This document shows, piece after piece, positions 45,758 to 54,353 of a DNA stretch of 64,000 nucleotides. This DNA is from Planctomycetota bacterium (GTDB lineage: Bacteria > Planctomycetota > UBA1135 > UBA2386), in the NCBI GenBank assembly GCA_016716265.1, contig JADJWQ010000001.1, forward strand, positions 1,860,001-1,924,000, read 5' to 3'. The position numbers and the translations under genes were made by a program. Numbering within the stretch: position 1 is the stretch's first letter; every line of letters starts with the position of its first letter. The notes beneath the pieces were generated by a model that had not been told where the DNA came from, searched no databases, and saw only the letters and a program-made list of their open reading frames with translations.

Positions 45758-46177
45758 ATGATCCTGGGCCCGCTCACCGCCGTGCACGCCGCCGCGACCT
45801 TCGTGATGGTCGGCGTGATCTGGTTCGTGCAGGTCGTGCACTACCCGTTGTTCGCGGCCGTCGGCCGGGCCGAGTTCGCGGCCTGGCAGGCCGCGAATTT
45901 GCGCCGCACGACCTGGGTCGTCGCTCCGGCAATGGCGATCGAGGCGCTCGCGGCCGGCGCACTGACGCTGCTGCGCGGCGACGCGCTGGCGTGGCTCGGC
46001 GGCACGCTGCTCGCGGTCGTCTGGCTGTCCACCGCGCTCGTGCAGGTCCCCTGCCACGGCCGCCTCGAGCGCAGCTTCGACGCCGCGGCCGCCCGGCGTC
46101 TGGTCCGAAGCAACTGGCTGCGCACCGGCGCGTGGTCCGCGCGCGGCGCCGTCGCACTCGAACTGCTGTCAGGGTGA
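45758..46177 (+). CDS. four-helix membrane protein
   Basis: The 139-residue protein has four hydrophobic helices (VHAAATFVMVGVIWFVQVVHY, then AMAIEALAAGALTLL, LAWLGGTLLAVVWLSTALVQ and a shorter last one). GGAG lies eleven bases before the ATG. The HYPLF and CHGRLERSF segments are reminiscent of DUF1772-type membrane proteins. Function unknown; the small DUF6435 gene follows 59 bases later. Confidence 0.7.
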   Translation: MILGPLTAVHAAATFVMVGVIWFVQVVHYPLFAAVGRAEFAAWQAANLRRTTWVVAPAMAIEALAAGALTLLRGDALAWLGGTLLAVVWLSTALVQVPCHGRLERSFDAAAARRLVRSNWLRTGAWSARGAVALELLSG

Positions 46178-46236
46178 TCCCGGGGGTGCATCCGCGCGCA
46201 CGGCGGGACCGAAGCCGGCAGCTCGGAGGCCAACCC

Positions 46237-46419
46237 ATGCTCGGCAAGCTGTTCCGTTCCGATCCCCGCCGCGACCTGACCAGGCGCTACGAAGCGGCGC
46301 TGCGCGCGGCCCGCGACCTCCAGCGGGCCGGCGACGTGGTCGCCGCCGCCGCGAAGACCAGCGAGGCGGACGAGCTGCGCCGAGCGCTGGAGGCCCTCGA
46401 TCGGCAGGCGTCCCGTTGA
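46237..46419 (+). CDS. DUF6435 (Lacal_2735-type) small protein
   Basis: The 60-residue protein matches the DUF6435 pattern: MLGKLFRSDPRRDLTRRYEA, then an amphipathic helix with QRAGDVVAAAAKTSEADEL. Members are short, cytoplasmic and of unknown role. GGAGG lies six bases before the ATG, so the start is sure. Confidence 0.85.
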   Translation: MLGKLFRSDPRRDLTRRYEAALRAARDLQRAGDVVAAAAKTSEADELRRALEALDRQASR

Positions 46420-46461
46420 TCGCCGTCGACGTTCTGGCGCAACCCTGACAGGGGGCCGTGG

Positions 46462-47592
46462 ATGAAGCAGGTGGCATCGAGTAGACCAGGGCCGCAGGAC
46501 ACCCGCATGCTGCAGAAGGTCGGCGCCATGGACGAGAGCGGCTGTTTCGCCGCGGCCTGGATCGCGCAGGTGCGGCGCACGCTGGCGGCCGGCGTCGCCG
46601 CTCGCATCCGCGACCGCGACCCCGAGCTGGTCGAATCGGCCGGCGAGGTCGGCTTCGCCGACGTCGTCACCGATACCGAGACGCGGCTCGAATTCCTGTG
46701 TGAGTCGCTCGCGACCGCACGGGTCGGACTGTTCACCGATCACCTCGGTTGGCTGAAGGTCTGTTACGCGACGCGCGGCTTGCCAGGTGACTACGTTCGC
46801 CTGCAGACCGAGGCGATCCGCGACGAGCTCCGCGAGGCGCTGCCGCCGCCGCACTCCGGGGTGGCCGGCGGGATGCTCGACGAGGCATTGCGTGCCTACG
46901 CTGCGCTACCGGCCGACTCGCCGACGCTGCTCGCCGACGGCGCTCCGCACGTGGAGCTGGCGCGCCGCTACCTGCTCGCCGCGCTCGAGGGGCGGCGCCG
47001 CGACGCCGAACAGCTGGTGATCGACGCACTCGAAGCCGGCACGCCTGCGGCCGAGCTCGAGACGCACGTGATCATGCGGGTGCAGCAGGAGCTGGGCCGT
47101 ATGTGGCAGGTCGGCGACGTGCACGCGGCCGAGGAGCACTTCGCGTCGCGACTCGCCGAGCGCCTGCTCGTCCGTCTGCTCGACGCCCGCGGCCGTAGTC
47201 CGCGGCGCGGGCTGCGCGTGGTCGTCGCTTCGGTCGGTGGCAACGATCACGATCTCGCGGTGCGGATGCTCGCCGATCGCTTCGACGTCGACGGCTGGGA
47301 CCCGCTGCTGCTCGGCGCGAACATGCCGGCCAGCGACATCGCGCAAGCGAACGAGGACTTCGATGCCCACCTGATCGCGCTGTCGACGACGATGGCGCTG
47401 CACGTCCGCTCCGCCCACCGCGTCTGCGCCGAGGTGCGCGGCACACCGCGCGGCGCGACGACGCCGATCCTGATCGGCGGCCACCCGTTCCGCGTCGTCG
47501 CGGACCTGCACCGCGTGGTCGGCGCCGACGCGACGGCCGAGGATCTGGACGCGGCGGTCCGCGTCGCCCGCCAGCTCGTCGGCAAGCAGTGA
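46462..47592 (+). CDS. B12-binding-domain protein, possible sensor
   Basis: The 376-residue protein has a C-terminal cobalamin-binding fold (about 245-375): VVVASVGGNDHDLAVRML holds a His at the axial-ligand position, and ILIGGHPF is the later GG strand. Preceding it (about 155-235) is the helical cap with the motif WQVGDVHAAEEHFASRL typical of B12-binding regulators. The first 150 residues are a separate helical domain (ARVGLFTDHLGWLKVCYATRG). No enzyme domain is attached, so a light- or B12-responsive regulator is likely. It converges with the histidine kinase gene, 26 bases apart. Confidence 0.75.
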   Translation: MKQVASSRPGPQDTRMLQKVGAMDESGCFAAAWIAQVRRTLAAGVAARIRDRDPELVESAGEVGFADVVTDTETRLEFLCESLATARVGLFTDHLGWLKVCYATRGLPGDYVRLQTEAIRDELREALPPPHSGVAGGMLDEALRAYAALPADSPTLLADGAPHVELARRYLLAALEGRRRDAEQLVIDALEAGTPAAELETHVIMRVQQELGRMWQVGDVHAAEEHFASRLAERLLVRLLDARGRSPRRGLRVVVASVGGNDHDLAVRMLADRFDVDGWDPLLLGANMPASDIAQANEDFDAHLIALSTTMALHVRSAHRVCAEVRGTPRGATTPILIGGHPFRVVADLHRVVGADATAEDLDAAVRVARQLVGKQ

Positions 47593-47618
47593 CGACGCGC
47601 GACGACCGCGCAGGGCGA

Positions 47619-48947
47619 TCACCGCACCGGCTGCGTCCGGCACCAGCGGCGCAGCAGGCAGCGGACCCCGGCGGCGCGCACCGGCTTCGCGAGCAGGTCG
47701 TTCATGCCGGAGTCCAGCACCGCGACGACGTGGGCGCGGTCGGTGTGGCCGGTGACCGCGACGATCGGCAGGCGGTCGGCGTCGTGGCCGCCCTCGCGGA
47801 TCCGGGTCGCTGCTCCGAGCCCGTCCATCCCCGGCATCTCGAGGTCCATCAGCACGAGGTCGAACCAGCCGGGCGCTCCCGACAGGACCCGGCAGACCGC
47901 CTCGGCGCCGTCGGCGCACTCCTCGGTGGTGTGGCCGGCGCGCTCGAGCTGGGCGACGAGCAGGCGACGGTTGGAGCGCTCGTCGTCGACCACGAGGACC
48001 CGCCGGACGTCTCCCGGCCGCACTGGCGACGGCAGCAGGATCGAGAAACGCGCGCCCTTCCGATCACCGCGGTTCTTCGCGCGCGCGGTCCCGCCGTGCG
48101 CCTCGGCGATGCTGCGGACGATCGACAGTCCGACGCCGTGACTCGCCTCGCCGCCGGTCGGCCGCGCCGACAGCCGCTGGAACTCCCCGAACACCCGCGC
48201 GAGGTCGTCCTCCGTCAGGCCCGGCCCTTCGTCGATCACCGAGATCTCGACGTCTCCGCGTGTCTCGAGCGCGATCACCTCGATGCGTGAGCCCGGTGGA
48301 CTGAACTTGATCGCATTGGACACGAGATTGTCGATCGCCTGCCGCAGCCGCACCGGGTCGGCGTCGAGCCGGATCTCGTCGGGGGCGCTCGACACGACGA
48401 GCCGCTGGTCCTTGCGCGCCGCATCGGGACCGTGCGAGGTCGCGACGTCCGCGATCAGCTGCTCGAGGAGGACCGCCTGCGGGCGCAGGACGATGTGGTC
48501 CGATTCGTCCCGGGAGTCGCCCAGCAGCCGCTCGAGCAGCTCCACCAGCCGCCCCGCTTCCTGCTCCAATCGCCCCACCATCGACGTGTCGCCCGCCCCG
48601 ACGCACTCGGCGAATCCCAGGATCCGCCCGAGCCCGCCGCGCAGGTCGTGTGCGGCGGCACTCAGCAGGCGCTTGTTCGACTCGTCGGCATGGCGCAGGC
48701 TGGCATTGGCCCACTCGAGCTCCTCGCGCCGGCACTGGAGCTCGGCCACCAGCTCGGCGCCGCGGACGTTCGCAGCGGCGAGCTCACGATTGGCACGATC
48801 GAGCTCGGCCGTGCGCTCTTCGAGATCCACGACCAGCTCCGCGGAGCGGGCGACGGCCGCGCCGAGGGCGCGGGTCACCTGCTCGCCGTGCTGCTGGTCG
48901 TTCGCTTCGCGCGCTTCGGTTCGCAGCTTCTCCACGACCTGCCTCAC
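47619..48947 (-). CDS. hybrid histidine kinase-response regulator
   Basis: The 442-residue protein has an N-terminal coiled coil (about 15-80), a HisKA dimerisation helix with the H-box AAHDLRGGLGRILGF, and an ATPase domain (RQAIDNLVSNAIKF, VIDEGPGL, HGVGLSIVRS). It ends with a receiver domain (VLVVDDERSNRR, DLVLMDLEMPGMDG, VAVTGH, LLAKPV). No membrane segment or signal is present, so it senses inside the cell or through a partner. The start is the GTG at 48945-48947, which overlaps the DsrE stop; the long frame upstream is shadow. Confidence 0.9.
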   Translation of the reverse strand: MRQVVEKLRTEAREANDQQHGEQVTRALGAAVARSAELVVDLEERTAELDRANRELAAANVRGAELVAELQCRREELEWANASLRHADESNKRLLSAAAHDLRGGLGRILGFAECVGAGDTSMVGRLEQEAGRLVELLERLLGDSRDESDHIVLRPQAVLLEQLIADVATSHGPDAARKDQRLVVSSAPDEIRLDADPVRLRQAIDNLVSNAIKFSPPGSRIEVIALETRGDVEISVIDEGPGLTEDDLARVFGEFQRLSARPTGGEASHGVGLSIVRSIAEAHGGTARAKNRGDRKGARFSILLPSPVRPGDVRRVLVVDDERSNRRLLVAQLERAGHTTEECADGAEAVCRVLSGAPGWFDLVLMDLEMPGMDGLGAATRIREGGHDADRLPIVAVTGHTDRAHVVAVLDSGMNDLLAKPVRAAGVRCLLRRWCRTQPVR

Positions 48948-49333
48948 AGCGTCAGGATGCGGCAGCCGGGGCCGGTGCGCGACACGACCGTCGCGAGTCC
49001 GACCAGCTCGGCGCCCTCGATCAACGTGCTCGCGACGCGCTCGACGTCGTCCGTCGAGCAGTAGTAGGTGGTGCAAGGTGCACAGACGAGCAGGCTCCCG
49101 CCCAGCGAGAGAAACGTCTCGATGTACGACTCGATCGGCTCGAAGCCGTCGACCTGCACGCCGCGAGCCGCATTCCGCATCGCCCAGATGGTGCCCTCCA
49201 TCGTCATGAACACCGAAGTGCGCATCCCCATGGCGAGAGCGGAACACGCCCAGCTGAAGGCGAGCGTGGCACGGGTGCCGCGATCCTGTTTGCCACTCGT
49301 CAGCACGACCATGGTGTCGTCGGACTGGCCCAT
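48944..49333 (-). CDS. DsrE-family sulfur-relay-type protein
   Basis: The 129-residue protein has the DsrE/F/H fold: TMVVLTSGKQDRGTRATLAF, then a Cys pair in LVCAPCTTYYC. Cys residues at this place carry persulfide in related proteins. GGAGG is five bases before the ATG. Its stop overlaps the GTG start of the histidine kinase, so the two are translated together. Confidence 0.8.
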   Translation of the reverse strand: MGQSDDTMVVLTSGKQDRGTRATLAFSWACSALAMGMRTSVFMTMEGTIWAMRNAARGVQVDGFEPIESYIETFLSLGGSLLVCAPCTTYYCSTDDVERVASTLIEGAELVGLATVVSRTGPGCRILTL

Positions 49334-49342
49334 TCCACACCT

Positions 49343-49398
49343 CCCGAGTCCCTGTTCCCGAGTCCCTGTTCCCGAGTCCCTGTTCGCGAGTCCCTATT
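49343..49398. repeat. four tandem 14-base repeats between two DsrE genes
   Basis: The unit is CCCGAGTCCCTGTT, three perfect copies (49343-49384) and one diverged copy (CGCGAGTCCCTATT, 49385-49398). It lies in the leader of the DsrE gene, ending ten bases before its ribosome site region. Its role is unknown; slippage-prone. Confidence 0.9.
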
Positions 49399-49412
49399 CG
49401 TGATCCGTTCCG

Positions 49413-49991
49413 TCAGACGAAGAGCGCGAGCTGCCCGCGCGTGGCGTCGCGCAGGAACGTCGTCACCCCGCAGCAGTCGACCTCGCCGAGCGGCCCGAAC
49501 TCCGCCGGCACCATTCCGAGCAGATCCACGGTGGTCTCGCAGATGTGGATCTTGACGCCCTGCTCGCGCGCCGACTCGATCAGCTCCTCCAACGCCGGCA
49601 CGCCGCGCCGACGCATGCGCCACGCGAAGAACCGCTTGCCGAGCCCGAACCAATGCAGGCGCGACAGCCGCGCGCGGCGTGGGCCGCCCGGCAGCATTGC
49701 GGCGATCCCCCGCTCGACGACGGAGCGCCGGCGCGACGGCTCGGCACGCGGATCGCGCAGGGCTGCGGCGGCCCAGAAGGTCAGGAACAGATGGACCTCG
49801 TAGCCCATCGCCAGCGCGCCGTTCGCGACCGTGAACGCCGCGAACAGCCGGTCCCACTCGCCGCTGAAGCAGACGATCGACACCGCGCGCGTCGGCTCCG
49901 CCGCCGCGATGCGGGCTTCGAGCTCGGCGATCCGCGCTGCCAGCTCGCGGAGCTCCCCGGTCTCCGGTTCGCTGGCGACAGGGGCGGTCAT
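49413..49991 (-). CDS. DsrE/DsrH-like (DsrE_2) protein
   Basis: The 192-residue protein has the DsrE fold: RAVSIVCFSGEWDRLFAAF, GYEVHLFLTFWAAA, then a helix with HWFGLGKRFF and VDCCGVTTFLRDA near the end, with two adjacent Cys. The family functions with TusA in sulfur trafficking. The first 40 residues are a helical extension (ELAARIAELEARIAAAE). The ATG at 49989-49991 overlaps the TusA stop (ATGA). Confidence 0.85.
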   Translation of the reverse strand: MTAPVASEPETGELRELAARIAELEARIAAAEPTRAVSIVCFSGEWDRLFAAFTVANGALAMGYEVHLFLTFWAAAALRDPRAEPSRRRSVVERGIAAMLPGGPRRARLSRLHWFGLGKRFFAWRMRRRGVPALEELIESAREQGVKIHICETTVDLLGMVPAEFGPLGEVDCCGVTTFLRDATRGQLALFV

Positions 49992-50227
49992 CGCGAGGGA
50001 CCTCCCGAGTGGAGCTTGATCCGGGCGTGCGTCGCGTCCTCGCCCCGGATCAGATCGAGCAGCTCCGCCCCGGTCGCCTCGCACCACGCGACGACGTCGC
50101 TCGCGAACGCGAGATCGTCGGCGTCGATGGCGAGAACGTCCCCCGGCGCCGCGCGGCGTCGGGCCTTCGCGAGCTCGACGATCGGGCGCGGGCACTTCAT
50201 GCCGCGTGCGTCGATGCGGTGTTCCAA
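49988..50227 (-). CDS. TusA-family sulfurtransferase
   Basis: The 79-residue protein has the TusA signature GMKCPRPIVELAKARR with the catalytic Cys in CPRP, then DADDLAFASDVVAWCEATG. It carries persulfide sulfur to partners. The start is the TTG at 50225-50227, supported by GGAGG nine bases upstream; the next ATG would remove the first strand and lie at the active site. It is the first gene of the TusA-DsrE-kinase operon. Confidence 0.9.
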   Translation of the reverse strand: MEHRIDARGMKCPRPIVELAKARRRAAPGDVLAIDADDLAFASDVVAWCEATGAELLDLIRGEDATHARIKLHSGGPSR

Positions 50228-50339
50228 GCCTGTTGACCTCCGGAGCGTCCGGGTTCCGAACGCCCGTCGGTCCCAGGGATCGGCACCGCGAAGCCTCCGA
50301 CCTGAGGCGACCCGGGGTGGGCAACTCGGCCCGACGGGA

Positions 50340-51017
50340 TCAGGGGCTCGTCAACCGCTCGACGAGCGCCCGCAGGTCTGCGAGGTCCGCCTCGAGCCGG
50401 TCGACGCGGGCCGCGAGAGCCTCGACCGCGGTCCGCTCGCCGCCGGCGCCGGCCGGCGGCCGATCGGGTCCGCTGCGCGACGGCGCCTCCACGTCGTCGG
50501 CCTCGTCGGTCGCGCCGGCGAGCCAGGATTCCGCGGGCGGGCCGAGCAGGTGACCCCAACGTGAGTCGCGCTCGCGCGGGCGCCGTGGCTGGCGCTCGAC
50601 GAGCGGCGTCGGCTGGTCCTCTGCGAGCTGGTGGAGCACGCGCAGGATCGCGTCGGGCTCGGCGTGGAAGCCGAGCCGGGCGACGCGCGGCTTCAGCGCG
50701 CCGGGCGTCTGCGGGCCGCGCAGCAGGAGCTCGCAAAGCACGGCCTGCTGGTCGCGTGAGACGTTGAGCCGCTCCTCGATCCGGTGGCGGTAGCGCGTCG
50801 CGCGATTCCCCTCGATCCGCGCGATCCAACCGTCCTCGCGCAGCGCCAGGATCGCCGGGTGGATCGCGGTCGCATCGAGGTCCATCTCCGGGTCGCGGTT
50901 GCTCTTCTGGTTGCACCCGGCGAGCAGGGCGTTCTCGGTCAACGGGTAACCGTCCGGGACGGTCCGCTCCTTCTCGATCAACACACCGACGATGCGCTGC
51001 TGGATCGCGTCGAGCAT
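50340..51017 (-). CDS. DUF480/YceH-family protein
   Basis: The 225-residue protein matches the YceH (UPF0502) family: two winged-helix domains with IVGVLIEKERTVPDGYPLT, NALLAGCNQKSNRDPEM and VLCELLLRGPQTPGAL. A C-terminal coiled coil follows (ALAARVDRLEADLADLRAL). Members have unknown function and may bind DNA. It lies 112 bases upstream of TusA on the same strand. Confidence 0.9.
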   Translation of the reverse strand: MLDAIQQRIVGVLIEKERTVPDGYPLTENALLAGCNQKSNRDPEMDLDATAIHPAILALREDGWIARIEGNRATRYRHRIEERLNVSRDQQAVLCELLLRGPQTPGALKPRVARLGFHAEPDAILRVLHQLAEDQPTPLVERQPRRPRERDSRWGHLLGPPAESWLAGATDEADDVEAPSRSGPDRPPAGAGGERTAVEALAARVDRLEADLADLRALVERLTSP

Positions 51018-51058
51018 CCGGGCACGATAGCGTCGAGGTCATCCGCGGAGGACAGACG

Positions 51059-51901
51059 ATGAACGAGCCGATCGACCGGCGGCGCGCCGCGTGCCGCGCC
51101 GCCCGTACCGCCACGCGACGTGCACGGCCGTTCCTGGCCGTGCTGCTCTGCCTCGCCGCGAGCTGCGGCGTGGGCATCGGCTTCGAGGGGAGTGAGGCGC
51201 GGCTCGTGCAGCCGGAGTTCGCGGACGCCGGGGCCGGGTTCGGCTTCACTGCCGACGCCGAGAACGCGGACTCCCGGGCGACGCCCGGCCGGGTGGTGGC
51301 CTCGCTCGACGACGTCACCGACGGCGCACCGAGCGGCGGTGCGCGGCCCGCGGCGGCCGCAGAACGCAAGCTGGTGCGCGAGGCGACGCTGACGGTCCGC
51401 GTGCCGCGGGGGGCCGACGCGGTCGCGCGGTTCGAAGCGCTGGTGACCGAGGCCGGGGGCTACGTCGTGCAGCGCGACGACCTGCGCATCGTCGCGCGCG
51501 TGCCCGCCGACCGTTTCGACGCGGCGCTCGACGCGGTGCGCGCGATGGGCCGCGTGCTCAACGAGTCGCTGCGGGCGATGGACGTCACCGAGCAGCATCG
51601 CGACCTGACGATCCGCCTCGAGAACGCGCGCAAGTCGCGCGAGCGGCTGCTCGCATTGCTGGAGCGCGCCACCGAGATCGAAGACGTCATCAAGATCGAG
51701 GCGGAGCTGCGCCGCCTGACCACCGAGATCGAGACGATGTCGGCGGAGCTCGAGGCGCTCGACCTTCGCATCGCCACGTCGCTGCTCGAGGTGCAGTTCC
51801 TGGCGCCGGACGACGTCGAGACCCCGATCGACCGCGACCGGCCGAGCCGCTTCCGTTGGATCAACCTGGTGGGGCCGAGCCATGTCCTGCAGCGCTTCTG
51901 A
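51059..51901 (+). CDS. DUF4349-type lipoprotein
   Basis: The 280-residue protein has a lipoprotein signal (FLAVLLCLAASC) after a long basic head, a linker, then the DUF4349 region from about residue 100: REATLTVRVPRG, FEALVTEAGGYVV, DLTIRLENARKSRERLLAL and a long coiled coil. Usual family members end with a membrane helix after the coil; here the end (INLVGPSHVLQRF) is short. Role unknown. It overlaps the next lipoprotein gene by 20 bases. Confidence 0.8.
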   Translation: MNEPIDRRRAACRAARTATRRARPFLAVLLCLAASCGVGIGFEGSEARLVQPEFADAGAGFGFTADAENADSRATPGRVVASLDDVTDGAPSGGARPAAAAERKLVREATLTVRVPRGADAVARFEALVTEAGGYVVQRDDLRIVARVPADRFDAALDAVRAMGRVLNESLRAMDVTEQHRDLTIRLENARKSRERLLALLERATEIEDVIKIEAELRRLTTEIETMSAELEALDLRIATSLLEVQFLAPDDVETPIDRDRPSRFRWINLVGPSHVLQRF

Positions 51902-52379
51902 TCTCTGCCGCTACGCCGTGCGCGCCGTCGCCGCACTCGGCCTCGCCGCCGCCGCCGGCTGCGCGAACCTGCGCGCCGACCTCCCGCAGGGCTTCCTCGA
52001 GCTGCGCTCCGAGGGCGGCCGCCAGCTCAAGGCGATGACCGCCGACGACGCGCGCCTGTGGATCCGCGACTTCGACGTCGAGGACGGCGGCGACCTCGAC
52101 TTCTGGACCGCGGCCCTGCGCACCGATCTGATCGCCCGCCGCGGACTCGTCCCGATCGGCGAGGTCGCCCGGATCGAGGACGGCACGGGCCGCACCGGCA
52201 CGCTGCAGCTCTTCGAAGCCCGCGTCGACGGCGCCGACCGCGGCTACCTTTGCGCATTGTGGGTGCGCGAGCGGGGCGACGAATCGAGCATCCGCACGGC
52301 GGAGTTCACCGCGCCGCGCCCGCGGTTCGACGAGCTGCTGACCGACGTGCGGGCCGCGCTCGGCACAGTGCGCGACTGA
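51882..52379 (+). CDS. small lipoprotein
   Basis: The 165-residue protein has a lipobox (ALGLAAAAGC) and a compact alpha/beta domain (ELRSEGGRQLKAMTADDARLW would open it; LQLFEARVDGADRGYLCALW later). I do not recognise the family. Its start lies inside the last codons of the DUF4349 gene, so the two are coupled. Confidence 0.75.
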   Translation: MSCSASDLCRYAVRAVAALGLAAAAGCANLRADLPQGFLELRSEGGRQLKAMTADDARLWIRDFDVEDGGDLDFWTAALRTDLIARRGLVPIGEVARIEDGTGRTGTLQLFEARVDGADRGYLCALWVRERGDESSIRTAEFTAPRPRFDELLTDVRAALGTVRD

Positions 52380-53411
52380 GATGGGATGAGATGGTCGGTC
52401 GCTCCACGCGGTCGTCCAGAACGGGCGCCGCAGACAGCACGGAGCTGACCGACCCGTGGCCCACGTCGACGCCGCGACTCCCCGTCGTCACCATCGACGT
52501 CGACATGGGCGACCGAACGACGCCATTCTGCGCGCTGGCGCGGCTCGACATACGAACCCGGCTGTCGGCGTGGCGGGGCGAGCGGGCCCGGTCACGCCGT
52601 ACCAGCGCGGGTCGATGAACGCGCGGAGCGCCGCCGCGGGGCAGCCGGCTGCCCAGCCATCCGACGGCGGGCGCCGTGCTAGTCGACCGGTCACCGCGCA
52701 TCGTTCGCGCGCCGGCTCGCCCTGTGCCGCCCGACCGCCGAGCTGGTCGTTCTCCGCCACTTGCCGGGTGCCGACAGGGCAGCCCGAGTCGCTGCTGCCG
52801 GTCTGTACGTGGCTCGATCGGTCGCCGTGGCGCTCGCGGTGGCGCACCTCGTCCGTGAGGCGATCCCACACGCCGCGGATCTCCGCCCGCTCGCCACCGT
52901 GGTCGACGGCGTTGCCATTGACGAGGCCTCCTCCGAGCTCCATTGGCCGGGCATGTCGACCCACCGGGCACTGCGGGATCAGCGCAGGGTCCAGGCTCCG
53001 CTCGAGTGCACGACGCAGTGGACGACGAACGGCTCGAAGGGCGCCTCGCGTGGCTGCGGTGCGGCGACCTCGGTCGCAAGGGCCGCGGGATCCAGGCGAC
53101 CGGGGACGCGGGGGCTGGCCAGGCTGGCAGCTTCGGAGCTCGCGCGACGGGGGTACCGCCGTCGGCGGATTCCCGCCGATGGCCCTGCCCGCGCGCCGGC
53201 GATGTCGAATCGGGGCTTCGTGTCGACGTGGTGCAGCATGTCGGACGACTCACGGACGCCGATCCACCCGTGCACGTCCTTCCGGGGTTCTCCGTGCCAG
53301 GCGGAGTAGCATCCGCCCCTCGTCGCCAGGATCTTCGTCGCCCGGGTCTTCGTCGCCCGGGTCTTCGTCTTCGCGTGCGCGACCGGCGGTCGCGACTCAC
53401 CCTGGAATCAC
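52380..53411. other. 1.0 kb without recognised gene
   Basis: All frames give low-complexity Arg/Ser-rich translations without ribosome sites or domain patterns. It includes a short tandem repeat at its right end. It may be decayed sequence or hold an unseen regulatory region before the DUF4291 gene. Confidence 0.5.
53321..53365. repeat. three tandem 15-base repeats
   Basis: The unit is CGTCGCCCGGGTCTT with two perfect copies (53336-53365) and a first copy with two changes (53321-53335). It ends 46 bases before the DUF4291 start. Confidence 0.85.
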
Positions 53412-54044
53412 GTGCAATTCGAGTCCTACGTCGACCAGCGCAGCCAATGGCCAGGGGAAGGCCGCCACGTGCTCGCGTACTACGACGACGAGACGATCGT
53501 CGTCTACCAGGCCTTCCGCCCGGCCATCGCGGACGAAGCGCTGGCGCTCGGCCGCTTCGGGCCCTCGTTTCGCCGTTCGCGCATGAGTTGGATCAAGCCG
53601 AACTTCCTCTGGATGATGTTCCGCAGTGGCTGGGCGACGAAGGTCGGTCAGGAGCGCGTGCTCGCCGTCTGGCTGTCGCGAGCCTTCTTCGAGCGCCTGC
53701 TGGTGGCTGCGGTCCCGGCGATCTTCGACCCGGCGGCGGGCCGCACGCAGGAACAGTGGGCGAAGGCGGTCGCCGACTCCGATGTGCGGCTGCAGTGGGA
53801 CCCCGACCATGGTCCACGCGGAGAACCGTTGGTGCGGCGCGCCCTGCAGCTCGGTCTGCGCCGGCGTGCGCTCGCCGAGTACGCGGACGGCGAGATCCTG
53901 CGCGTCGAGGACATGACGCCGTTGGTGATCGAGCAGCGGGCGCATACCCGCAAGCCCTACGCGGAGCTGCGCACGCCACGCGAGCGGATCTACGTGCCGG
54001 CAGATCCGGCGGTGAGGCAGACGCTCGGACTCGATGCCTGGTGA
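53412..54044 (+). CDS. DUF4291-family protein
   Basis: The 210-residue protein matches DUF4291 along its length: QRSQWPGEGRHVLAYYDDE, IVVYQAFRPAIADEAL, SRMSWIKPNFLWMMFRSGW and TKVGQERVLAVWLSR. The family has no known role; conserved Trp/Arg/Lys residues suggest nucleic-acid or nucleotide binding. The start is a GTG at 53412-53414 with a weak ribosome site; no better start precedes the conserved region. Confidence 0.9.
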   Translation: MQFESYVDQRSQWPGEGRHVLAYYDDETIVVYQAFRPAIADEALALGRFGPSFRRSRMSWIKPNFLWMMFRSGWATKVGQERVLAVWLSRAFFERLLVAAVPAIFDPAAGRTQEQWAKAVADSDVRLQWDPDHGPRGEPLVRRALQLGLRRRALAEYADGEILRVEDMTPLVIEQRAHTRKPYAELRTPRERIYVPADPAVRQTLGLDAW

Positions 54045-54091
54045 ACGATGTGGGTTCCACAGCCGCGCGCGTAGGAGGGACGAGGACTTCT

Positions 54092-54217
54092 GGCGATGCG
54101 CGAGGGGCACCTCGAGACCGCCCGGAGTCGCGACGGCGCCAACGGAGGCTCGCGCCGGGAGTCGGGCTACCGAGAAGTGCCCGATCGCGGGTCACTCACG
54201 ACCGTGAATCCGGATCG
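54092..54217. repeat. dispersed repeat, copy 1
   Basis: This stretch aligns with 61246-61367 with gaps. Shared blocks include GAGACCGCCCGGAG, GCCAACGGAGGCTC, TGCCCGAT and GCGGGTCAC. The two copies are both in regions without intact genes, in the same orientation. Confidence 0.6.
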
Positions 54218-54278
54218 GGGTCGCTGGGTGACCTGGATCCCGGTCGTCGCGTCGAGCGACGTGGCGCAGGCACGGCCG

Positions 54279-54353
54279 CTACGCGGCGCGACGCAGTTCG
54301 TCGTAGACCAGGGGTGACAGGCTGCGGGCCGCTACGGCATCGCCGGTCACGCA
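54279..54353 (-). pseudogene. fragment of an ECF sigma factor N-terminus
   Basis: The minus-strand frame reads TGDAVAARSLSPLVYDELRR followed by two Ala codons and a stop. The LVYDELRRxA pattern is the start of planctomycete ECF sigma region 2, here cut off by a stop codon. No continuation in other frames was seen. Confidence 0.45.
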
